Assembly (NCBI RefSeq): GCF_022605725.1
Contig: NC_065549.1
Coordinates: 19,807,614-19,871,613 of the forward strand
Direction: 5' to 3'
DNA: 64,000 bases
Source of the DNA: Anthonomus grandis grandis
Taxonomy: Eukaryota > Arthropoda > Insecta > Coleoptera > Curculionidae
The position numbers and the translations under genes are program-made. Numbering within the stretch: the stretch's first letter is position 1; the number at the start of each line of letters is the position of its first letter. The notes under the pieces are model-generated. The model saw only the letters and a program-made list of their open reading frames with translations, was not told the DNA's origin and ran no database searches. Positions 10,433-22,400 of this stretch are shown piece after piece.

Positions 10433-13400
10433 GTAAGTATTTTATAAGTAAGTAGACATTTTATGAGTATTTAAATATGCATAATGTAAGGTATGACAAT
10501 TTTCTTTTTATAACAAATGTTTTTAATTTCTTGTAGTGCTGTATAATAATGGAATTTGGCAGTGCCTAACAAAGGCGCCACATTTATTGATCCTAAAATA
10601 TATTATTATATTTTAGTATTTATAAGTATATTATAAGTGGCATTACCATTCTTAAAGGTATAAGAGAAATTGCCATTTATTTTTAAGTAAAATCTCATTT
10701 ATATTGTAACGATATTGAAAACGCTGAGAATGCCAGCTGATTTGCCGTCATTCCGAAATGACACAAGTGGCACACCGCACGAGGTCTCTCGAGAGGCGTG
10801 GAAGGTCAGCGAATATTCCGGAATCATCGTTAGCCAAGTATATAAGGTCGTCAGTCGCGTCGCCGCTGGAAGTCAGTTTACAGTTCAGTGCAGTGAAGTT
10901 CTGAATTTTGACGCTATATTTAAATCGGACATAAATAGTATTAAATTAATAAATATCTAGATAGTCATAACCGGGATAAAGAAAGGGAAGAAGTTGCCAA
11001 GTATTCTCTCAATGTCAAGTCATACTAGGCACAATTGAACTCTCTAATTTTGAATGATGGACTCCTGAGGCGGTAAATAGTTGACCACGACGGCAAAGAG
11101 GAAAAAATGCAAATCGTTGTGCCCGAATGTCGGATTTCGGAGTCGCTAGAGGAAATACATGCCGGTGTATCAGGAGGACATCTTGGAGTAACAAAGACTC
11201 TGGAAAACGTAAAGAAGATATTTTACTGGGTGAATAGCAAGGCAGACGTAAGGGATTGGTGCAGGAAATACGTTGTATGTGTGGCAAGTAATGGGCCGCA
11301 GAGAAAACAGAAGGCTTTGATGTGTCAGTACAACGTGGGAAGATCCTTTGAAAGGATTGCTATTGACGTTGTCGATCCGTTTCTTGAATCAGAAGCAGGA
11401 AATAAGTACATCGTGGTCGTGATGGACTATTTCAGCAAATGGTGCAAACCATGAGGTCTCTACAATCGCCGACACCTTAATAAAAGAATGGATCTGCCGA
11501 TTTGGTGTCCTTTTGAGCTACATTCAGACCAATCTCGCTTGTTTCTGAGAGAATTAGTGCATTACAATTAGTGGAACGTTACATTATAGTGGAACGAATG
11601 AATAGGTTCATTAATCAATATCTGGCCAAAGAGAGTGGGATAGGGATATTTCTTCATTTGTTTCTGCTGACTTATCCATCGGCCATCCATGAAAGCAGGG
11701 GTGAGTCTTCGGCTTGAATAGTAATGGAAAGAGAACTCCATGCGATCTGAAATTGGGTTGCCCGCCAGGAACCGATGTTGCCGGGGAGGACTAAGTCAGT
11801 GGGCTGCGTGTAAGAATGGATGCCATTCATAATCAAATGCACCCTTCCATTCAAGATGAATGAGAATGAAGATCGGATGAAGGACATATACATGATGTTA
11901 ATGCCAAGACCAGAGGTTCAACAACGGTGACTTAGTTTGGCTCTGTGACCCTAACGTAATATAATAATGGTATAATGAAGCAGCGGCGACTTAGTTTGGC
12001 TCTGTGACCCTAAAGGAAGAGAGAGAAGGACCTGTCACCGATATGTTAAATAACATGGGATAGATCATAAAAAGTGCTGGAAGCCATCAGCCATGTTCTT
12101 TACAGAATACAAAAACCATCGAAAAGTTCAGCTCGAGTCAATCATTTGAACCGACTGGCTCCTTATCATGGAAACCCCGAAGACGCTGAGTTGCGGCAAA
12201 TCTAACCAGAGCCGGATTTGACATTCGATAAATTCATGACACATCATTCTAATGGCCGAAAGAGTCGATACGTGATCAGTGACGTGCAGCAAGGCGTGTT
12301 TACCGCTCCAGTTGAGGATGCTCTGGCACATTATTAAGGAACGGATTTAAGGAGGATTTAAGGCTTCACATCAGAAAGCAACCTATAAGGACGCTTGGGA
12401 CGCTTTGTGTTCTTTGAAGGAGGAGTTGCTTGTTAAGGATCTGAAAAGCGTAGCAATACGACATCCACCACCTTTGGAATCATTTTAGGACGAAATGAGC
12501 TTAGGGAGGAGGCAGTGTAACAATATTGGAAACGCCGAGTCAGGTGATTTTCTCTCAATTCAAAATGATGCAAGTGGCACACCGCAGGAGGTCTCTTGAG
12601 ACGCGTGGAAGGTCAGTGGAGTATATAAGGAGCTGCTGGGTGTAAGTTGACAGTTGAGTGAGAGAAGTTCGAAGTTTTCGCGCGATATTTAAATCGAACA
12701 CAAATAGTAGTAAATAAATACGATGAAAATAAATGTTTCTAGTAGTCGTAAGTGATCACGTTTACTATTGAGGGTGTGTAAATGAATCAGTTGACTATTT
12801 TCGTGCATCAAGTATTTTATTTACACCTAACGAACGGGAAAACGCTACAATATCAACTTAAAGTTGAATTTTAATTAAGATAAGACAACAATTTAGGATT
12901 TGCTACAAACTAACTTGATAGTGTAATACTAGTTTTAATAGAAATAGTTAAAAAAATATACATTTAGGGCCTCATAGTGTTATCACCAAATAAGAAACAA
13001 TTTTATTTGCTTAGAAAGCTAGTAAATATTTACTTATTTGTAACAGTATTCATTAAGACAAACATTTGATACTAATATGCCCCGTGAGCGATTTTCACAG
13101 GGGGCTGTTTCAGTAAGTACAGTGTTTTTTTTTGAGTTGGAACCTTAGTCCGCTTAAGTTATTATAAAAACAAGTATTCTGATAAGGTATTCAGGGAAAG
13201 AGTTCCATAAGAAGTTCATAATAACTGGAAAAGTTATTGCTGATTTGGTAATGAAATATTTTTATTTATTGGTTTAGTGTTTTTTATTTAAATTTCTAGT
13301 TTTGCTTAGACTTATATTTTTGATTTTAGAGTTGATGATGCTCTAGCTAGAGCGAAACACGTGTGTTGTGAGGGTATTTTCTTTATTTTTCGTCAATATA

Positions 13401-16400
13401 TACCTTTACCAATAAGCGCTCTTTTATAAGAATAGTCATGTAATAAGAGCTCTATTGATACCGTGTTTTAAAGATATCTTATATATGGGCTTGTTTTTCG
13501 TTATTCATTAGTATTTTCACCAATGTTTTTGGTTTCAAGAAAGTTTTTAAGATGCGGAATTTATTAACTTTTTAATCTTTTATTCTTTTTATAGCTAGTA
13601 AAAATTACATATACCATTTCATTTATAATTTGGTTATATATAACCTTCCCCACCACCTTATTTTAGCAGTTAGGACAAAAGGAATGGATAATACAACAAA
13701 TTTAAAATTTACTGAAGGTTATGGTGCCCTTTGCAAAATTTTTGGAAAATACCATTTTCTTATCGGTTTTAAGAACTTGCTTTCCAGCAGTTTCTCATGA
13801 TCTCTTTGATATCAACTTTAAAAAACAACTCTCAAAAATAAACTAAACAAAAATTAATTCTTTAACTAAAAGCCTCAAACAGGCATCCTTCATTGGCTAA
13901 ACAATAAGCCTAATCATAAAAGCCATTTCGTACTTCTAAAAGAGTTTGTAGTCAAATTTAATTGGCACATTCAACAATTTTCTCTCGCAACTCCTCTAAA
14001 TTTGTTGGTCTACTAAATTGGTGTAAATGGTCTTTTGGAGGGCAAATCTGGAGGTCTAGGAGGCCATTTAATATCGCACTAATAAAAAAATTAGGTTTCC
14101 TGAGACCAACATCGAGCAACGGAAGGATTGTATTTCCCATGAACTTTTCATTATTATCTGCTTTTGCCATTATGGTTTCACAAAATTCCATTCTTTGCCA
14201 CTGTGTTCGGGAAATAATAAATCTCCTGAGTTTTGGAATAAATAAAGCGTTTGTACCCATGTTTTTCCAAATAATGGTAATAGTTTTATGGTCCATACCC
14301 AGTTCCGCCTCTCCAACACTTCTACTTGATCATGGTGAATCCACTTCGAGGCACTACAAACCATTTCTTCCAGTCATTCTTGGTCCTTGACCCTTTCCAT
14401 AGGAGTTTCTTGAACTTTAATGTGACAACTTTAAAGATGGAAGATATTTGAAGAAAGGATGTTTCCAAATTTCAAACCACATTTAAAATTGTTTTTTTAG
14501 CAAGGAATCGGTCTATTTTCAAAGGTAATTGAAAACAAATCCCTACATTGTACTACTGATGCCTCTATAAAACCATTATTTGAACTATTTGGAAGGAATC
14601 TAATCAGCCATAGTAAGTTAAGAAAAAAATTGTCGAAGAGTAGTACTAACCGGAAATGGTTCTGTGACGCCATAATAGCGGGAAATATAATTTTTGACGC
14701 CAAATTTGACCGTGCGCTTCAAATTAGTGGGAAATGTGTGGTTCTTTCGGAAACTACAGCAGGCAGATTGAAAAAATGTTAAATTGGGACTTTTTTTATT
14801 GGGACTTTATTTATTTAATCTCCATATTAAAAAAGTCCTCCATAAATCACTTTTTCTGTTGGGGTAGTTTCTACAATTACTATAAGACCTATAATTTCTG
14901 AAAGATCTATAAATTTTCCACTAGATACACAGGTCTGGATTAGAAATTAAACAAAAGATTATTCACAAAATGTATTACTATGTTATGAAAAGAGATTATA
15001 CCAAAAATGCACAAGTTATACAATCAAAATTAACAGTTTACACGCTTGTTAAAACATTAAATAAAATATCAAAATTCGTCGAAATTTCACAATGTTTAAC
15101 CTTACAACTTATTTTAATTAGGAACTTTATTGTATGAAGAGCAGAATTTGTAAAGTAGAATTTATATAGGGTGTTATAAAAGATAATAGTAAATGTATAA
15201 AGGTCAATAAAAAATTTTAAGAAATCACCATGGAATTATCCCTTATTCAATTCAGCAGTAATTCCTTTGGTAAATACTATAAATTAAATAATTATAAACA
15301 AATTGCCAATGAAAGAGACAATAAAGAAAAATGTTAGCGGCAGAAATAAAAAGGCAATGTTTGTGAAGTAGATTTTATACAGGGTGTTACGAAGTTATAG
15401 CAAATGTATAAAGGTAAAATTAAAAAGTTAAATATTCATTTTATTTAATAAACAAAATTGGGTTATTTTAAACCTTAAAACAATATTGGAAATATCAAAA
15501 GTAACCGTGTTTTGAAATTTAGTACATCAATCAAGAAAAAATTGAAGTGGGTTAATAGCTTACCTTTTTCCTAGATTTATGGCTTCTGAAATATTATTCT
15601 CTTTAAATTCTTGTATGTGATCAAACATGGCCTGTTCTTCATAACCATAATCTGAAAAAGGGTATTTTAAATGGAATTCCCTATAAATCTTTGATACAAA
15701 TAAAAAGATACAATTTTTTCGAAATATTTTTTTTTACAATTTAGTCCTATAGCACTTCAGCCATGACATTAACTGCGCCCCTGGAAAATGCATTGATATG
15801 ATTATTAAAAATATCGATATTTCGGTATCTCCCTATTATAATTTAGTTTGACCCGTGAACCCGTGATTGGCCAATTTGTGTTGCTACAGATTGCGACGCT
15901 GTTGTGGAACGCCATTGGCAATGACGCAAACTAACTTCACGCATGTTCGAATGTCATTGTATCTGTATCCTAATTCCTACTTGATAAACGTAAAATGGCC
16001 GAGTAGTTTTTCCGTAAATCGGTAAAATTAACATTTTCTTAATGAACTTAAGAAATAGTACCAAAAAAAGTAATTCCAAAAAAGCAATGTCGCTAAGAGA
16101 GATCCTCTTTAGGTAAATATTTACTATTTTTACCCTCTTTAACAATATTTTGCTAGAGGTCTCTGTTTAGACCAAAAAATGAAGACCTAGTGCAGTTTTT
16201 TTTATAGAAGACTTTAAATAATTCAATATCTGTTTAAACAAAATACATAAAAAAAACTTTCAACGGCTCGTGATAGAAGGCCCATGTGTCTCCGGATGAG
16301 CGCAGTTTAATTCTGGGATCTGGGATTCCACAAACATGTATTACAGGTACTTAACTAAACTAGCAATATTGGTGGTTGTTCTACTAAAATTAAGAAGTTT

Positions 16401-19400
16401 ATTTCAGTTATATATCTATTTTTTTATATTTACTATAACAACATATGCTTTAACAATTCGCCAGACCAGAGCTACAGGTTTTCAGTTGGGTTTAATTTGG
16501 TTCTTTCTATAAATGAGACCTTTGATTTTAGTTTTAAGTGTTTGCGTTCTTCCTGTGGGTTTATACAACTTCATATAATTACAAAGTAAATATAACATAG
16601 TATTACAAAAACGATTCACATCAGGAAAAGATTTCAAGACAAACAATCAAATGTCTTCATCAACAAGTTGTTGGCTTGCAATTGCCAGTTAATTAAATTT
16701 TTACGTTTCATGTTGTACAGTGGCAATTTCTTTAACATTTAGCATTTCTGTTTGAAATAGAATAAAAGGTATTTATAAATTTTGAAATTCAAATCATTTT
16801 AGATGAAAATGTGACTTGCACCCTTTTTGTAATACATGATTCAATTATCTATGTTTTTCACAAACACACTTAAAGTTTCTGCTGTCTATGCCCTATATTT
16901 TAATATAAATTTGTATACACCCTAAATATGTAATAAAATATTGTTTCTTAGGAAGATATAGTGTTAGATTTTATTTATTTGTTATAATTATTTTAACTAT
17001 TATTTTTTGAAGTATTAAAAACAGGAAGGAATTTAACCTACATAGGTATCATTTCTTGTAAATTTGTCTATATTGGGATATACTATTTAAAAACTATTTC
17101 CATGAAAAATGATTTAAAAAAAACTTCAACATCATGTAGGTACATACCGGTTGGTGTGTCCCCGAGTGGAACATAGGAAAATCCATGTAAATTTTAAGGG
17201 GGTCAATTATTGGCTTCCCTGTACATTTTATAGAAAAAATGTAAGATACCTTTTTGAAGAGACAATCTGGCAAACCCTTGTCAAAGTTAAAAAAAATTTT
17301 AATAAGCGAATCTTGAATTATTCAATTAAATGTAATTGCAAAATTAGCAAATTTTTGGTTCAGGTAAAACCAACAGGCACCAGTAAAATGAATATTGTCA
17401 CTGACGTGAGGAAAAGTGTCAATAAATCAGTGACAGTTGATATTTGAAAACAAGTATGAATTACTTAATCGACGAGAAAATAGCCATAATTAAGTGGCAT
17501 TATGCGGGAAACAGTTTTAGAGCAGTATCTGAAATGTTTTCAGTTTATTTCCCCACCAAGCCCATTCCGTCCATTTCAACAACTATTAAACATATTGTCG
17601 ATAAGTTCTAGTCGAAAGGTACAGTAATAAATAATTATAAATGTTCAACTCAGGATATCGAAGATAGAGCTGAAGAAAGAGAGAACAGAGATCTAAATAT
17701 TCTACTGAGTGTGGAGAAAAACCAGATGGTTAGTATGAGGGTTCTTGGGCAAGAGGTAAATAATCATCATACAACAGTATCGCGCACTTTAAAAAAACAC
17801 AAATATTCTTCATATAAATTCAAAAAACATCAAGAGCTGCAGGAAGAAGATGAAGAGTGAAGAATGGCATTTTGTTTTGAAATGATGGAAAGACCAAACA
17901 ATGATATCTATAAATCAATGAAAGGTGTAGATGAGTTAATTAATCAAAGCCCCTATGAAATAATATTCTTTAACTGCCCCTTAAAAGATGTAATCCCAGA
18001 GTCAAAAAAGCTTATCTGTCCTGACAGACCATTAGCACTTCAAGCTATTCGTGTAATTGGCTCATTAATACCATAATTGGTATGGTGGAATGGGACTGAA
18101 AATATTTCTGATTGTCTATTCAATCTGGAAGGCACCCTAAGTTTAAAAGGAGACAATAACTCGGGACAATCTATAGTAGCATTTAAAACCTTATGCATAA
18201 AACATAAGTCGAGTAATGTTCTTCGTCACTTTAATGTGGGTAAGTTCAGGTTATCCCTGACCCACTGATAGTAATACTCCTGTCTCCTGTAATCACTTCT
18301 AAAAGCAGCCACCCTTAAAAATGTATTTTGAGTTTTTTCAATCTGCTCAATGTAGCAGTTATATGATGGGGACCACACAATTGAGCCATACTCCAAGATG
18401 GGCTTAACAAGAGAGCAATAAAGTAATCTAAAAGTAAACAAAGACAAATCAGTTTTAGACCGTTGGATAAAACCTAGCATTTTCATTGCCCTACCAGTCA
18501 CCTAATTGATGTGACTTTTAAAAGACAACCTGGAGTCAATAAATATTTTTTAAGTCAGAAACCTCTGTTTTGACACCAATTGCTACATTATTTATTTTAT
18601 AAAGAAAAGCAATAGGGTTTCTTTGCTTAGAAAAAGTAATCTTATGGCACTTATTGATATTAAGGGACATTCTATTCAAGTGGCCCCCATCAAAGAACAA
18701 ATTGAGGTCTTTTTGCAGGAGCACAGCATCTAAATAGCTTCACATCATCAGCAAACATTAGCACACAACAATTTTTAAGTTTCCAAACTAAATCAATCAA
18801 AAAAAGGCAAAACAAAACAGAGCCTGAGTGAGAGCCCTGTGGCACCCCAGATGGCACCAAAATTTCAGAGGAACATGTACCTCCAAGATTAACAATCTGG
18901 GTTCTACCTTTGATGAATCCCGAGATCCACTGAAGAAGAGGCCCCACAATACCTAAAGCCCTAAGCTTCGGCAAGAGTACCCCATGGTTAACACTATCAA
19001 AAGCCTTGGAAAAATCTGTATATATTGAGTCAACCTGAAATCCCTTCTCCAAGCAGCGGTAGAGATAGTTGACATACATCACCAAATTAGCATCAGTAGT
19101 TCTGCCTTTTATAAATCCAAATTGCTTAGGATTAAATAAAGATTTAATACTCCAGGCAATCCTATGACTGACCAGGCAGTCAAGCAGCTTTGGCAACTCA
19201 AATTGGTTATACACAGCTCGATAATTGGAAATTTCATTTCTACTACCAGATTTTAAAATAGGTTTTAGAAAACTTCTCTTCCAGAGAGTGGGATAAGAAC
19301 CAGTACCTAGAGATTTGTTCAAAATGAACAGTATTGGTTTCGTAAGAACACAAACACATTTCTTTAGGAAGAATGCTGCAATCCCATCTGGTCCAGGGTA

Positions 19401-22400
19401 GAGCTTATTCTTACAGGAAGTAATAACCTCATAAACATCCTGCGTTGACAGAGTTAAATTGCTTAGACAAATTGATTTATCAAAATCAAAAGATGGTATG
19501 TCATTGACTTGCTCATCCGAATAGACAGATCAAAAGTATTCTGCAAATATATCCGCCGTATCCGAGATATTCCTAACTAATCCTGTTATTGTATTGTCAT
19601 TCCGGAGGGAAGGCTAAAACCAGTTCTTTTATTTCGAATATATGACCAAAAGTACCTCGGATTGCTAGAGAGATTCGTTTCCACCTTATTAATATATTGT
19701 TTATAGCACAACTCTCTTAAGTACTCACATTGATGTCTCAAAAATACAGATTCATCATATTCTTGCTGTTTACCACTAATTTTAAACTTTTTTTATAGGG
19801 TGATCAGTTCAGAACAAGACATGGTTCTCTTGCAAGATGATCTGAATAGATTGTGTGAATGGTGTGTTGGTAATAGTCTGGCTCTGAATGTGGGTAAATG
19901 CAGTTACATTAGTTTCTACAAAAGAAACAAACGGGTAACTTCCTCCTATACTATTGATAATGTTAATCTTAGGTACACTGAAGTAGTAAAGGACCTTGGT
20001 ATCTTTTTTGATGCACAATTGAATTTTAATACCCATGTAAATACTATTATAACTAAAGCATCTAAGGTCCTTGGTTTTGTCCTGCACAATTGTAAGGATC
20101 TGTCGGTTGAAACTTGCAAAAGGTTGTACATATCACTTGTTGTCTCTTTGTTGGAGTATGGATCAATAATTTGGTCTCCTCTGTATATGAATAATTGTAT
20201 GGCACTGGAGAGGGTTCAAAATAAATTTCTACGATTCTACCTTTATAAACTTCGCATTCCAGTTCCTAATGACCATTGTTATGATGAAGCAATGAACTTG
20301 CTGAATATGCGGAGTTTACTTAAGAGACGCACTGAGAATGATTTTGTGTTTATTTATAAACTTTTGAATGGCCTTGTCATTTGTCCCGAACTACTTAATA
20401 GGATTTCATTTAATATTCCATACCGTAATCTGTGGGCAAATCGATTGTTTTCTTTGCCTTATCATTGTACCAACTATGCTATGCACTCGCCTGTCGAAAG
20501 GACCTTGAGGCTGGTAAACTCTACGGGAATTGAAGTTTTGGGAATTTCCTTATTGCATTTTAGGAGTCTTATTAAGAGTTTGTAGGATTTTGTTTTTTGA
20601 ATTAATTTTGCTCCATGTTTAATAATTTGAAATACATTTGATCATTGTCATTGATAATAATATATTTTGTTTTTTCTTAGCTAATTTTGCATTGTTAATT
20701 GTTCTGATTTTGAGAGAATATTGTTACTACTTGTAAAACGGTTTAATTATCCTTGGTATTAAGATTAAGTCTGATAATTATTGTTAATTAGTAATTAGTG
20801 GTTAGGTAGTATAGCTTTTATTTCTTTTTCAGAAATATATATATATTTTTTGTAATGGGGTTGATCCCGTGTATTATAAATAAATAAATAAATAAAAACT
20901 TTTTGTGAATTTGTTTTTTCTTATGATCAAACTGTGAAGCTCTGAAGAAAACAAACATGGAAAAGAAGAACTTTTGTACCTCTTTAGAGGAATAAACTTT
21001 TCCATTGAGGAGTAGATCACATTATAGAAAATTGAAAATTGAAGTGGAATATTCGTGGGAATTATCAGACACCATATCATTGGACCCTTTTTTATGGACT
21101 ATAACCTAACAGCTGAAACCTATTGAGACTTATTTCAAAATCAAATTGGACCCGCCGTGGAAGAAGTTGTTCAGGAAGACAAATGATCTGGTACCAAATG
21201 GATGGTTGCCCGGCCTGGAAGTGCTTGGAAAATGCCTTTAACTGCAATATTATTGGTCCACGGTACCAGATACTTTGGCCAGCCAGGTCACCTGATTTTT
21301 CACCGAATGACTTCTTTTTGTGGGGTCATTTAAAAAGTGTCATTTATAAAAATGTAAAATTTGAGAATCTAAACCAGTTAGAAAACGCTATTTCGTTAGA
21401 ATGTAATAAAATTTCCCAATATCAACTTAGTAACATTAGAAATTAATTTTATGATCGGTTAGGATATTGTTTAGCTGTTAATGGGCGGTTGTTTGAACAT
21501 TTGATTAATTGATGTTTTTATGTAATTCCCTATTATTTTTAAAAAAGTTATTGTATTTTATTTTATTTTATTTTTCCACACTTAGTAAAATATTAAGAGT
21601 TCTGTTCTCTCTTTTTTTGGATCTATTTTCGATCTTCTGAGTTAAACATTTACAATTATTTATTGCAATGCTTTTGGACTCGAATTTACTAACAATAGGT
21701 TTAATGGTTGAAATGGACCAGATAGGCTTGATGGGAAAATAAATTGAAAATATTTCAGATACTGCTATTGGTTTAATTAAATTCTAAGTATGATAAAATA
21801 ATTTTTTTAATAATCGATAATAATTGTTATTGTTTCAACTTCGTCGTTGTATTAAATAAAAGTTTAGATAAAAAAGTAATGTTAACGTGTCTTACTTTGA
21901 ATGTATGGTTGTAAGATTGATAAAACGAAAAAAAAAACATTTCTTGTATTCGGCTGTACGTCAGGTTTGACAAAGCCTTATAACAAATTGTTTGCTGGTG
22001 GCTGGTGTCTGGTTTTACCTGAACCGAAAATTTGGCAATTTTGCAATTACATTTGTTAAATTATAATCAATTTGTTAAATTAAATTATAATTGAATAATT
22101 CAAGATTCGCTTATTAACATCATTTTTTGAAACCTTGCACGAGAGTTTGCCAGATTGGTCTCTTCAAAAAGTTATCTTACATTTTTTTCTATAAAATATA
22201 CAGGGAAGCCAATAATTGACCCCCTTAAAATTTACATGGGATTTCCTATGTTCCGCTCGGCGACGCACCACTCGGTATACGTGTTGTTTAGCTATATTAG
22301 CATACCCATAATAATATATACTATATTAGCATACTTACATGTTTTTCTAAAAAAAAAAACACATTTTTTGTAGCAGTTATTTAATTTTTAGACATTCTTG

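Larger units (their letters stand above)
10705..12849 (+). mobile_element. Internally deleted Gypsy-type LTR retrotransposon
   Basis: Starts TGTAAC (10705), ends GCTACA (12849), flanked by a 4-bp duplication atat (10701-10704 and 12850-12853). Both LTRs begin tgtaac.atattg.aaacgc and share the segment around ggcacaccgca.gaggtctct. Only about 1.5 kb of internal DNA survives, all from the integrase end of pol. Gag, protease and RT are missing. A purine-rich tract ttagggaggaggcag abuts the 3' LTR. Confidence 0.82.
17147..22275 (+). mobile_element. IS630/mariner-type transposon with long TIRs, split by two LINEs
   Basis: Ends ccggttggtg...ccactcgg are flanked by TA (17145-17146 and 22276-22277). 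Left TIR 17147-17383 and right TIR 22002-22275 match base for base over long stretches (for example the catgtaaattttaaggggg block), the right being longer by a small AT expansion. The transposase N-terminal part is at 17455-17900 and the C-terminal part at about 20930-21520; LINE DNA fills 17900-20900. An inverted copy of the transposase 5' region lies at 21590-21800. Confidence 0.85.

Noticed and set aside
10715..10960. 81-aa open frame
   Set aside because: Lies entirely within the truncated 5' LTR of the Gypsy element.
18226..20585. LINE pair as a twin-priming inversion of one insertion
   Set aside because: The minus-strand piece already extends to its own 3' end and overlaps the same RT region as the + strand piece, so two insertions are needed.
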